Source of the DNA: Marinilabiliaceae bacterium JC017 | Lineage (GTDB): Bacteria; Bacteroidota; Bacteroidia; Bacteroidales; Marinilabiliaceae | DNA: 38,200 bases | Assembly (NCBI GenBank): GCA_004296775.1 | Contig: RHGE01000056.1 | Span: forward strand, 1-38,200 | Direction: 5' to 3' | The notes under the pieces: generated by a model | The model's database searches: none | Told to the model about the DNA's origin: nothing | What the model saw: only the letters and a program-made list of their open reading frames with translations | Shown here: in pieces, positions 17,303 through 25,007 of the stretch | Numbering within the stretch: position 1 is the first letter of the stretch | Layout of the letters: each line of letters starts with the position of its first letter | Made by a program: the position numbers and the translations under genes

Positions 17303-18349
17303 GTGAAACAAGTTAGAATAAAAGACATCGCTGAAAAGGCCGGCGTATCCATCGGAACCGTAGACCGTGTCCTGCACAATCGCGGAGAGGTAGCAACCAA
17401 CACCAAGGAGAAAATTCTGAAAATTGCCGCCGACATGGATTACAAACCCAACCTGATGGCCCGCGCGCTCAAGTCCAAAAAGCGCATGCAACTCGTTTCG
17501 CTTCTTCCGGTTCCCGACGAGGCGAATCTGTTCTGGAAACATCATCTCGATGGCATAAAAAGCGCTGTCAATGAACTGGAAGCCCTGCAAGTACAGATGC
17601 ACTACTTCTTCTTTGAGTTGCATAACGCCACCGATTTCCAATCCAAAACCGAAGAGATCCTCAAGCTCGCGCCCGACGGCGTTATCTTTGCGCCCATTCT
17701 CATGAAAGAGTCAAAAACATTCTCTACCAGGCTCGACGAAAGACAAATCCCCTATATTTTTCTCGACACTTTCATTGATGAGACACAATGCATCGGTTTC
17801 ATTGGCGAAAACGCTATTAAAAGCGGCCGGGTAGCTGCCAGCCTCATCGATTTTGGCTTACCCGCATCCAAAGACGTAATGATGGTACACATCGCCAAAG
17901 ATCTGGAAAACACCCATCACCTCAACCTGCGCAACCAAGGGTTTATCAGCTATTTCATGGATAAAGGGCACAATTCAGGCCTCAAGATTAATGTGGAGAT
18001 TCCCAGCCCCGATGAAACCGAAATAACCATCCGGCTGCAACACCTTCTGGAGAAACACCCCAACCTGGGCGCCATTTGGGTCTCCAGCGCCAAAACACAC
18101 GTCATCGCCCACTTCCTGGAATCCATACAACGACAAGACCTCATCCTGGTAGGGTACGAAACCACTGAACCCAATGTGCAACACCTCCACAAAGGCACCA
18201 TCGACTTTCTCATCAGTCAACGCCCCTTCGAGCAAAGCGAAAAAAGCGTAAAAAAACTATTTGAATACCTCTCCTACCACACCCAACCCGAGAAAAAGGA
18301 TTATCAAGCCATTGAGATCATCAATCGCGAATGTTTATGGACAGAATAA
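17303..18349 (+). CDS. LacI family transcriptional regulator, second
   Basis: This 348-residue regulator starts at GTG (17303), which is the only start that gives the normal LacI N-terminus VKQVRIKDIAEKAGVSIGTVDRVLHNRG. A hinge (LMARALKSKKRM) and a sugar-binding-protein-like domain follow. The TVDRVL helix and the domain shape place it in the LacI branch whose effector domain resembles ribose-type binding proteins. A -7-like TATTTTTG lies at 17275-17282. It follows the uronate and TRAP operon on the same strand with its own terminator, so it is a plausible second controller of that operon; the target and the effector are inferred. Confidence 0.9.
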   Translation: MKQVRIKDIAEKAGVSIGTVDRVLHNRGEVATNTKEKILKIAADMDYKPNLMARALKSKKRMQLVSLLPVPDEANLFWKHHLDGIKSAVNELEALQVQMHYFFFELHNATDFQSKTEEILKLAPDGVIFAPILMKESKTFSTRLDERQIPYIFLDTFIDETQCIGFIGENAIKSGRVAASLIDFGLPASKDVMMVHIAKDLENTHHLNLRNQGFISYFMDKGHNSGLKINVEIPSPDETEITIRLQHLLEKHPNLGAIWVSSAKTHVIAHFLESIQRQDLILVGYETTEPNVQHLHKGTIDFLISQRPFEQSEKSVKKLFEYLSYHTQPEKKDYQAIEIINRECLWTE

Positions 18350-18353
18350 CCAC

Positions 18354-18380
18354 AGAGGTTGTCAGCACAACCTCTTTTTT
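18354..18380 (+). terminator. Strong intrinsic terminator after LacI-type gene
   Basis: Perfect 9-bp arms AGAGGTTGT (18354-18362) and ACAACCTCT (18367-18375) with a CAGC loop are followed by a run of T to 18380. It lies directly after the regulator's stop codon. Confidence 0.9.
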
Positions 18381-18834
18381 AACTTGTTCATTCCACAAAC
18401 AAGTCAATGCAATTCAACCACCCCTTTTCCTCACATATCACCCTTAATAAGATGAATTCTTTAATATTTTTTTGGCGTCCCGCCTCGCCTGAGGCTCGCC
18501 GCCTGGCTTTCCATTCCAACTCCTCGCCTTGCCCCCCTTTTTCCCAACCCACACTCCGGGGTTTCCATTGCAATCCATGGCCGGTAGGTATTTCTGTAGA
18601 TTTATCCCCTTAGCTCAACATTTTCCTTATCAACATCAAACCTGACACTTTTTTCATTTTTCATATTGTCTTTGTATCATCTATTATCCACTATCACACA
18701 TTTTTAATATTCATGCTATCGTTAGTACCGGTATTCATGTTACTTTCATTTTTCACTATTTAGTAGATGTCTCAATCTGGCTACTTTTCTGCTCATAAAA
18801 GATGTTTTTTCTATTTTCACAATGATTTGCTTAT

Positions 18835-19094
18835 ACTCTAATCAGTATATGCTCCATTCACTGTGTTTTTTCCCTCCGCAGACCTGTTTTCTCTTTTTTT
18901 ACTGTGTTTTGATTAGACTCTAATCAGTATGTGCTCCACGCACTGTGTTTTTCCTCTCCGCAGACCTGTTTTCCGTTTTTTTACAGTGTTTTGATTAGAC
19001 TCTGATCAGAATATGCTCCACGCACTGTGTTTTTTCCCTCCGCAGACCTGTTTTCCCTTTTTTCACTGTGTTTTGATTAGACTCTAATCAGTAT
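18835..19094. repeat. Three 82-bp tandem repeats plus partial fourth
   Basis: Units start at 18835, 18917 and 18999, each exactly 82 bases, and a 14-base remnant starts at 19081. The copies differ at only a few positions. Each unit carries ACTCTAATCAG at its left edge, a shared CCGCAGACCTG core, and two ACTGTGTTTT words. At each junction TGATTAG-ACT-CTAATCA forms a palindrome; at the second to third junction an A to G change still allows a wobble pair. The units are strongly pyrimidine-biased and not a multiple of three long. Confidence 0.92.
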
Positions 19095-19676
19095 CCCCTT
19101 CAATCACACTAAATTTCTTCATTGGCAAATCTGTTATATTCAAATTCACACTACTTTGCTCAAAGACAAATCACCGCATACCAATATCATGCGCTTCGAA
19201 TAATATCACAATCAGAAACACGCAAAAATTCCCCTATTTCAATAATAGACAATGCCATAAATCAACATATTTATATCTAACCCAAGGAACGATCAGGAAA
19301 AAACTCAATAATATAATAACCAAAAGCCCCCATTGACGTACTTTTTCATCACAACACCTAGAAGAATTCCAATTGCCTATTTCTTACTCTATCACCACCC
19401 AGCTTCACCATAACTATGCCCCGTTACCCATACGTTAAAAACAAATTGGCCTATCAATTGATAGCACATCTATTTCGTCACATTATCACAAAATCTTTGA
19501 CACAGTTACTTTTACACGATACTACCCCATTCATATTTCGTACAATGCATCCAATACTTTCAATCTTAAATCAGCCCCTTCTTTTTAAACAAGACAGGCT
19601 TAAAATATAATAAATGAGCCTTCTCTTGCTACAAGCATCACATCTACCCATGACAAATACCCTGATTTGATTTTTA

Positions 19677-19742
19677 TGAGTATTTTCTCACAAAAAAATA
19701 TTCATCCCTTACTTTGTTTTGAGAATATTCTCATTACATTTG
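19677..19742 (+). promoter_or_regulatory. Promoter with two TGAG palindromic boxes for DUF134 gene
   Basis: A Bacteroidota promoter reads TTTG (19713-19716) and, 18 bases on, TACATTTG (19735-19742). The perfect palindrome TGAGAATATTCTCA (19720-19733) sits between the two boxes. A second copy with two mismatches, TGAGTATTTTCTCA (19677-19690), lies 43 bp upstream centre to centre, about four helical turns. A repressor bound there would occlude RNA polymerase; the DUF134 protein, a predicted DNA binder, is the obvious candidate. Confidence 0.6.
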
Positions 19743-19757
19743 TCTAAAAATTACAGA

Positions 19758-20168
19758 ATGCCTCGCAGAAGAAGATTAAGAAAAGTGGTTGCACCACCAG
19801 GATTTAAAGGTTACCGCCCGCATGGGTGTAAAAAAGCAAGCAAAGCCTCCATTGAGCTTCTTTACGAAGAGTACGAAGCCCTCAAGCTGGCCGATTACGA
19901 TATCATGAACCACGATGCTGCCAGTAAGCTCATGGGAGTGTCCAGAGCCACCTTCGCCAGAATCTACGAAAGTGCCCGGCGAAAAATTGCACAGGCCCTG
20001 GTAGAAATAAGACCCATTGAAACGGTTTTTGGTAATGCGCATTTGGAAGGCTATTGGTTATTGTGCAACAACTGTAATGCCCGTTTCACGATGCCGGAAG
20101 AATTAGATCAGAAGATATGCCCCATGTGTAAATCGGTCGATCAGATATCGGTTATCAGTAAACAGTGA
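19758..20168 (+). CDS. DUF134 (UPF0251) DNA-binding protein with zinc ribbon
   Basis: This 136-residue protein has the DUF134 N-terminus (MPRRRRLRKVVAPPGFKGYRPHG) and a sigma-factor-like helix-turn-helix (LKLADYDIMNHDAASKLMG, then VSRATFARIYESARRKIAQAL). A C-terminal zinc-ribbon-like pair CNNC and CPMC follows. I chose ATG 19758 because it yields the family N-terminus and lies after the promoter at 19713-19742; a TTG frame from 19719 would start inside the operator. The family is found with NifX-like and MinD-like genes in anaerobes. It probably regulates this cluster through the TGAG boxes before it; that is inference. Confidence 0.9.
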   Translation: MPRRRRLRKVVAPPGFKGYRPHGCKKASKASIELLYEEYEALKLADYDIMNHDAASKLMGVSRATFARIYESARRKIAQALVEIRPIETVFGNAHLEGYWLLCNNCNARFTMPEELDQKICPMCKSVDQISVISKQ

Positions 20169-20312
20169 GCAATGAGCAGTTAACAGTTGGCAGAGAACCG
20201 TAAACAGTGGTGTTCTTCACCCTGAAATGAATAATAAAAACATAAAAATAAAATTAATCACCCAAGTGCCCGGACAAATATATACAGGCACATGAATATT
20301 AAACTTGAAATT

Positions 20313-20633
20313 ATGAAAACAGTTATCACATCTACCGGCAATTCAACCGATTCTCCATTTGACCTGCGCTTTGGACGGGCAGCTCACTATTGCATTCTGG
20401 ATGCTGACACAAATGAAACAACCTTCATTGAAAATGAATATGCCAATGCACAAGGTGGTGCCGGCACAAAAGCCGCCGAAAAAATGGTGGAACTAGGTGT
20501 TAAAAGAGTTATCTCGGGCGATTTTGGCCCCAAAGCCAAAGAATTACTCGAGCGCTTCAAAATTCAAATGGTGGTACTGAACGGGGAAGACAAAACAGTT
20601 CAGGAGATCATTAATACTCTAAAAGCTAACTAA
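20313..20633 (+). CDS. NifX/NifB-type cofactor-binding protein (ORP-like)
   Basis: This 106-residue protein is of the dinitrogenase iron-molybdenum cofactor-binding family. It has the usual N-terminal strand MKTVITSTGN, the LRFGRAAHYCILD segment, the GGAGTKAAEKMVELGVKRVISG segment and FGPKAKELLERF. Small stand-alone members include the Desulfovibrio orange protein, which binds a mixed Mo-Cu sulfur cluster. ATG 20313 is preferred over one 21 bases earlier because it starts directly at the conserved strand. No nitrogenase genes are in the window, so a nitrogen-fixation role is not supported. It lies between the DUF134 and DUF5320 genes on the same strand. Confidence 0.9.
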   Translation: MKTVITSTGNSTDSPFDLRFGRAAHYCILDADTNETTFIENEYANAQGGAGTKAAEKMVELGVKRVISGDFGPKAKELLERFKIQMVVLNGEDKTVQEIINTLKAN

Positions 20634-20649
20634 AATAGATGGTTAGACG
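20634..20649. repeat. TAGA-rich short repeat, partial copy after NifX-like gene
   Basis: AATAGATGGTTAGAC starts in the base after the stop codon of the NifX-like gene and is a shortened form of the repeat seen at 31939, 34113 and 38037. Confidence 0.55.
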
Positions 20650-20680
20650 CCAAATCAGAGACTATGAGACGGATGTGCAG

Positions 20681-20714
20681 CTCGGTAATTATAGAACGCT
20701 ATAGCAATTCCGAG
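20681..20714 (+). promoter_or_regulatory. Imperfect hairpin between NifX-like and DUF5320 genes
   Basis: Segments CTCGG, AATT and ATAG pair in order with CTAT, AATT and CCGAG around an AACG loop, with small bulges. No T run follows directly, so it may be an RNA 3' end or processing hairpin. Confidence 0.45.
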
Positions 20715-20730
20715 GCACATTTTAACATAG

Positions 20731-20755
20731 CTTGTTTATTCAATGAATGAACAAG
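20731..20755. promoter_or_regulatory. 25-bp near-perfect palindrome upstream of DUF5320 gene
   Basis: Arms CTTGTTTATTCA (20731-20742) and TGAATGAACAAG (20744-20755) pair at 11 of 12 positions about a single central A. With practically no loop it cannot form a good RNA hairpin and is more likely a dimer-binding DNA site. It ends 36 bases before the DUF5320 start codon. Confidence 0.6.
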
Positions 20756-20791
20756 AATTCAACAAAGTACTAACTAATAAAACTAAAAACG

Positions 20792-21028
20792 ATGCCAGGT
20801 ATGAATGGTACCGGCCCTCAGGGACAAGGTCCCCGAACCGGAAGAGGCCAAGGCAGATGCAAGGCCAGACAAACACAAGATGACGCTTCCAATCCGATGA
20901 ACGACAACATGTCGGAACAATACGGACAAGGCGGAAGAGGCATGAACAGGAACCAGAGTGGTGGCGGAAGAATGAGAGGCAACCAGAATGGCGGTAGAGG
21001 AATGTGCCGCAGAAGGAACAATGCGTAA
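20792..21028 (+). CDS. Small Gly/Arg-rich DUF5320 protein
   Basis: This 78-residue protein has the N-terminal MPGMNGTGPQGQGPRTGRGQGRC that marks the DUF5320 family, followed by a low-complexity tail of GRG, GGRM and NGG repeats and a final MCRRR. Only two Cys remain (near residues 23 and 72). Members of the family recur beside NifX-like and MinD-like ATPase genes in anaerobes. The function is unknown to me; the basic, flexible composition suggests binding of nucleic acid or a protein partner. It precedes the first MinD-like gene by 134 bases. Confidence 0.82.
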   Translation: MPGMNGTGPQGQGPRTGRGQGRCKARQTQDDASNPMNDNMSEQYGQGGRGMNRNQSGGGRMRGNQNGGRGMCRRRNNA

Positions 21029-21162
21029 AGCAGAAAAGGTGAAAAATAAGTGTTGAAATAGATCTCTAATCGATTAATTGAGACACAATCATTACATCAA
21101 ATGCCTGTACAAAGCAGGGAATGACAAATTGATTAATAGCATAAACACAGAAACCAGTTACT

Positions 21163-22032
21163 ATGCCAGTTAAAATTGCAGTAGCCAGCGGGAAAGGAGG
21201 AACGGGAAAAACAACCGTATCCGTTAACCTCTATCATTTCATTCAAAAACACTGGACTGAATCTGTCCAATTACTTGATTGCGACGTGGAAGAACCCAAT
21301 GCCGGCATCTTTTTCCCTGAAGCACAAGAACAATACTGCAAACAGGTATCACAACGTGTCCCAACCATCGATACAGATACATGTACTTTTTGCCGTAAGT
21401 GCGTTGAATATTGCGAATTCAATGCTATTGTAGTGATTCCACCGGCATCCTTTGCCGAAATCACGCCTGCCTTGTGCCACTCCTGCGGCGCATGCTTATG
21501 GGCATGTGAGAATGGAGCCATCACAGAGAGACCGATTCCTCTGGGGAACATCAAAATGCAGAATATCGGCAACAATCACAGCTTGCTGGAAGGAAGTCTG
21601 GAGATTGGCTCTGCCATGCAGACTTTACTCATCAAGCGATTAAAAAAAGAGACTAACACAAACCATGATATTCTGCTCTTTGATGCCCCTCCGGGAACCA
21701 GTTGCCCTGTTGTAGCAACGATTATTGACGCCGATTACGTCATATTAGTATCAGAGCCTACGCCATTTGGCCTAAATGACCTGAAACTAATGGTTGACCT
21801 GGCCAGGGAGTTAAACAAGCCCTTTAGTGTTATCATCAATAAAGCCGGACTGGGAGATGCCCACACCCATGCCTTTTTAGAGGAAGAAAACATTGAGTTA
21901 CTGGGAGAAATACCCTTCAGCAGATCCTTTGCAGAAAAATATGCCGATGGCCAGTTACTTCAACACATCCCTGAAGAGTTAGAAGGCCATTTTACTCAAA
22001 TCGTGGAAAATCTAAAAACGAAACTATCCTAA
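21163..22032 (+). CDS. MinD-like ATPase with inserted ferredoxin domain, first copy
   Basis: This is a 289-residue cytoplasmic SIMIBI-class ATPase. The deviant Walker A is GKGGTGKTT (about residues 10-18), and the distal Asp segment is DILLFDAPPGTSCPVVATI. Inserted after the first strands is a 2x[4Fe-4S] ferredoxin domain: Cys74, 77, 80, 84 and Cys105, 108, 111, 115, each in a CxxCxxCxxxC pattern. Paired genes of this type are frequent in anaerobes and belong to the ORP complex set in Desulfovibrio. It stops 1 base before the second copy begins, so both are co-translated. The role is inferred to be redox- or cluster-linked, either metal-cluster handling or a cell-division-associated process. 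Confidence 0.93.
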   Translation: MPVKIAVASGKGGTGKTTVSVNLYHFIQKHWTESVQLLDCDVEEPNAGIFFPEAQEQYCKQVSQRVPTIDTDTCTFCRKCVEYCEFNAIVVIPPASFAEITPALCHSCGACLWACENGAITERPIPLGNIKMQNIGNNHSLLEGSLEIGSAMQTLLIKRLKKETNTNHDILLFDAPPGTSCPVVATIIDADYVILVSEPTPFGLNDLKLMVDLARELNKPFSVIINKAGLGDAHTHAFLEEENIELLGEIPFSRSFAEKYADGQLLQHIPEELEGHFTQIVENLKTKLS

Positions 22033-22033
22033 G

Positions 22034-22894
22034 ATGCAGGAAATAACTATACTTAGCGGAAAAGGAGGAACTGGCAAAACAACAATTACAGCTGCATTGG
22101 CGTCACTGGCCCCAAATGCCGTGTTTTGCGACAATGATGTAGATGCCGCCGATCTGTTCCTAATATTACAACCTCAAACGAAGGAATCACATGCTTTTGA
22201 AAGTGGCTGGGTCGCCCATATCAATCCCGACACCTGCACCCAATGTGGCCTTTGTCAGGAACAATGCCGATACGATGCCATTTCAAATGACTCCGGCAAA
22301 TATGAAATTAATCCCTTCCTGTGTGAAGGATGCCGCCTGTGTGAACGCCTCTGTCCTTCCGAAGCCATTCACTCAGTACGCAATCAAAACAATACCTGGT
22401 ATGTATCCGATTCCCGCTTCGGCCCCTTCGTGCATGCTAAAATGGGAGCTGGCGAAGAAAATTCAGGTAAACTGGTTACACGCATAAGAAGGAAAGCCAA
22501 AGAAATAGCACGGGAAATAAACGCCGATTTCATCGTAAGCGATGGCCCTCCGGGAATTGGTTGCCCGGTGATCGCCTCTCTTACCGGTACCAACAAAGTA
22601 TTAATTGTCATTGAACCCAGCCAATCGGGTCTGCACGATGCCCAACGACTCATTACACTCATTGAATCGTTTAACATCCCGACTTATGCCATAATTAATA
22701 AATACGATATTAATAAAAGAATAGCCCAGACCACTGAAAGCTATTTGCAGGACAAAGGCATCCCTTTAATTGGCAAAATACCCTTTGACCCCGTTATGAC
22801 TAAGTCAATGATGGCGGAAAAAACCATTGTGGAATATCAACCGGATTCGTCCATCAGCGAGATTATACAGAACATCTGGAAACAATTAAACTGA
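22034..22894 (+). CDS. MinD-like ATPase with inserted ferredoxin domain, second copy
   Basis: This 286-residue partner of the previous gene has the same layout: GKGGTGKTT near residues 9-17, Cys68, 71, 74, 78 and Cys97, 100, 103, 107 for two 4Fe-4S clusters, then DFIVSDGPPGIGCPVIASL. The two proteins are clearly diverged paralogues (shared motifs, different sequence between), consistent with a heterodimer. It has the SGLHDAQRL segment after the NKVLIVIEPSQ strand, as in other members. A 161-base gap separates it from the deformylase gene. Confidence 0.93.
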   Translation: MQEITILSGKGGTGKTTITAALASLAPNAVFCDNDVDAADLFLILQPQTKESHAFESGWVAHINPDTCTQCGLCQEQCRYDAISNDSGKYEINPFLCEGCRLCERLCPSEAIHSVRNQNNTWYVSDSRFGPFVHAKMGAGEENSGKLVTRIRRKAKEIAREINADFIVSDGPPGIGCPVIASLTGTNKVLIVIEPSQSGLHDAQRLITLIESFNIPTYAIINKYDINKRIAQTTESYLQDKGIPLIGKIPFDPVMTKSMMAEKTIVEYQPDSSISEIIQNIWKQLN

Positions 22895-23055
22895 TCAACA
22901 ATAGGCAGGTAATAATAATGAGGCGTGTGATTATTTCTAAAAATTTAAGCCGCAGAATTTAAAGTTTTGTAAATTGCGCCTCTTATGAAAAACAATACAT
23001 GTTTAAATATCATACATAAAACAACCACGCCAATATAAAAAACCAACATATATTA

Positions 23056-23637
23056 ATGATACAACCAATAACAGCATACGGCCATCCTGTCCTGCGCAAA
23101 AAATCCGTCGATATTTCAGATATAACGGAAGAACCTATCAAGACATTGATTGAAAATATGTGGGAGACCATGCGTCATTCTGAAGGCGTTGGTTTAGCTG
23201 CCCCACAGGTTCATAAAAACCTCAACCTCTTCACCGTTGACACCAAGCAAGTGTACGATAACATGAACGAGGAGGATCGACTGGAGCTATTCCCCGATAA
23301 TAAAGGAATTAAAACCACCCTTATGAATGCCCGCATTGTGGAACGATCGGAAGAAGCCTGGGTGGATATGGAAGGGTGTCTAAGCATTCCTGGTCTTTCC
23401 GAAGAAGTAAAACGTCCCTGGAGCATTACCGTTGAATATACCAATGATGAAAACGAAAGACTGCGGGAAACTTACAGCGGTTATACTGCCCGTGTGATAC
23501 AACATGAATACGATCACATCGAAGGGATACTCTATACTGATCACCTCTCGTCACTGAAAAAGCGATTCATTAAAAGAAAACTAATTCAAATATCAGCTGG
23601 AAAACTAAGAACTCCATATAAAATGATATTCCCATGA
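23056..23637 (+). CDS. def: Peptide deformylase
   Basis: This 193-residue metallo-enzyme removes the formyl group from nascent proteins. All three motifs are present: GVGLAAPQ (about 44-51), EGCLSIP and QHEYDH; the Cys of the second and the two His of the third hold the iron or other metal, and the Glu is catalytic. Its stop overlaps the start of the Mrp-like gene by 4 bases (ATGA), which couples their translation. That coupling, and the position inside the MinD/NifX cluster, is unusual for a housekeeping enzyme and may mean a second, specialised copy; whether another def exists elsewhere cannot be seen here. Confidence 0.95.
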   Translation: MIQPITAYGHPVLRKKSVDISDITEEPIKTLIENMWETMRHSEGVGLAAPQVHKNLNLFTVDTKQVYDNMNEEDRLELFPDNKGIKTTLMNARIVERSEEAWVDMEGCLSIPGLSEEVKRPWSITVEYTNDENERLRETYSGYTARVIQHEYDHIEGILYTDHLSSLKKRFIKRKLIQISAGKLRTPYKMIFP

Positions 23638-24452
23638 CAGATGAAGTTAAACTCGACAACGTAAAACATGTCCTCCTTGTAGCCTCAGGCAAAGGAGGTG
23701 TGGGTAAGTCTACCGTGGCAGCCAACCTGGCTATCTCCCTGGCTCGCGAAGGCTATGCCACGGGACTTCTCGATGCCGACTTGTACGGGCCTTCTGTCCC
23801 TATCCTGTTCGACATAGAAGACAAAAAACCCATGGTAACCCATCGGGATGGTCAATCCATCATTGAGCCCATTGAAAAATACGGCATCCGTATCATGTCC
23901 ATCGGACTCATGACCAAAAAAGAAGATGCCATGATTTGGCGCGGTCCCATGGCCTCGAAAACACTCACACAAATAATCACCAGCACCAATTGGGGCAAGC
24001 TCGACTACCTGGTTATCGACATGCCTCCCGGAACAGGTGATATTTGCATCACGCTTTCACAAAAGCTAAAACAAGCTTTTGCCCTGGTGGTTATCACGCC
24101 ACAAAAACTGGCCACTGCCGATGGGTTGAAAGCCGCCAACATGTTCCGTCATCCAAGTGTCAACATCCCGATGTTAGGAATCGTTGAGAACATGTCCTAT
24201 TTCGTTCCAGAAAAGCATCCCGATGAACAATATTTCATCTTTGGCAAAGACGGCGGGGAACAACTGGCACAACAAGTCAACAGTAATCTGTTAGCACAAA
24301 TCCCACTTGTTATGGATGTATGCGAACTAACGGACCATGGACATAACGTGTTCCAATCTGGAAATAAGATTCTGATTGATGCTTTTCAGGAGTTAGCCCT
24401 TCAGGTAGCTGAAAAGTCCAATACATTCATGTATGTAAAACCAACAATTTAA
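23634..24452 (+). CDS. Mrp/NBP35 family P-loop ATPase
   Basis: This 272-residue ATPase has GKGGVGKSTVAANLA (deviant Walker A, about residues 19-33), LLDADLYGPSVPILF, MIWRGPMASKTL and LDYLVIDMPPGTGDICITLSQ, all typical of Mrp/ApbC iron-sulfur carrier proteins. It lacks the N-terminal DUF59 domain of long Mrp proteins. It also lacks the CxxC pair that usually lies after NMSYF: here the segment reads NMSYFVPEKHPDEQYFIFG. The Cys-less form may be a Bacteroidota trait. It is the last gene of the cluster and is followed by a clear terminator. Confidence 0.93.
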   Translation: MTDEVKLDNVKHVLLVASGKGGVGKSTVAANLAISLAREGYATGLLDADLYGPSVPILFDIEDKKPMVTHRDGQSIIEPIEKYGIRIMSIGLMTKKEDAMIWRGPMASKTLTQIITSTNWGKLDYLVIDMPPGTGDICITLSQKLKQAFALVVITPQKLATADGLKAANMFRHPSVNIPMLGIVENMSYFVPEKHPDEQYFIFGKDGGEQLAQQVNSNLLAQIPLVMDVCELTDHGHNVFQSGNKILIDAFQELALQVAEKSNTFMYVKPTI

Positions 24453-24483
24453 AAGATAGTCTGTTAAAGAAAATCAATTTTTC

Positions 24484-24515
24484 ACCGGGGAAGGATTTCT
24501 CCGGTTCTTTTTTTT
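24484..24515 (+). terminator. Intrinsic terminator after Mrp-like gene
   Basis: A stem ACCGGGGAA (24484-24492) with TTTCTCCGGT (24496-24505), one wobble, sits over a GGA loop and is followed by a T run (24508-24515). It lies 32 bases past the stop codon and closes the cluster. Confidence 0.85.
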
Positions 24516-25007
24516 CTTATTCTACATTATTCATCTCCGATAATTAATGAGCTCCTTCTTACATTCCTCTTTTCGTTTCTTCCACTGTATTCCATTACTA
24601 CCACCTGCTTAATCATTGTAATCAGACCGTATAATACCAAGAGAATGTTAGTATGGCAGACAATATTTACCATCCCTCACAGGTGGCGACTCTTTCCAAA
24701 GTATCTGTTTTATTACCTTTCGACTTCATTGTGTTTATTAACTGAACAAAAAGGATTGATGACATAAAAATAGTCCCTGCCGCCAAATCAGCGACAGGGA
24801 CTATCCGCGTAATATACCTAATCCTAAAAAAGATACTCCCGTTGGAGTTTGGTATATATTTGCTACACCACTTTTAATTGTGAAATTCACGAAAATGAAG
24901 TTATTCTTTTATTTAATAAAAATCACTATTGACATTTTCCTTTTTATGTATTAAACAACATTCAACCCTTGCAAACAACAACTGTGAGCTTCCGTATATT
25001 TTTGGTG
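24516..25007. other. Intergenic region between convergent genes
   Basis: No gene is visible. The one strong element is the perfect inverted repeat at 24770-24804, listed separately. A weaker ACTCC/GGAGT hairpin lies near 24836-24848. Confidence 0.55.
24765..24804 (-). terminator. Terminator on minus strand, after dipeptidase gene
   Basis: Perfect 10-bp arms ATAGTCCCTG (24770-24779) and CAGGGACTAT (24795-24804) extend inward by CCGC/GCG with one mismatch. On the minus strand the stem is followed by TTTTT, so it would end leftward transcripts from the gene at 25008-26534. The 200-base distance from that stop codon is long. Confidence 0.7.

Larger units (their letters stand above)
18381..19757. 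other. 1.4-kb gene-free region
   Basis: No open frame here has family features, and the longer ones (18407-18613, 19416-19610) look random. The left part (18470-18600) is C-rich with a GCCTC/GAGGC hairpin near 18485. The centre holds the 82-bp tandem repeats. Further on is a perfect 14-bp palindrome CTATCAATTGATAG (19451-19464). The right end carries the promoter and two operator-like boxes of the DUF134 gene. Confidence 0.65.

Noticed and set aside
18407-18613. Small gene of 68 codons
   Set aside because: Low-complexity Pro/Ser-rich translation from a C-rich stretch; no support on either strand.
18835-19094. CRISPR array
   Set aside because: Repeats of 82 bases follow each other without unique spacers of constant length, and no cas gene is in the window.
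19416-19610. Small gene of 64 codons
   Set aside because: No family features, and no good leader; it crosses a perfect palindrome and the AT-rich composition looks non-coding.
20180-20205. Sigma54 promoter before the NifX-like gene
   Set aside because: TTGGCAGAG resembles a -24 element but no GC appears at the -12 position and no sigma54 activator gene is nearby.
20313-22894. Nitrogen-fixation genes
   Set aside because: The NifX-like protein belongs to a broad cofactor-binding family, and no nifHDK or nifB radical-SAM gene is present.
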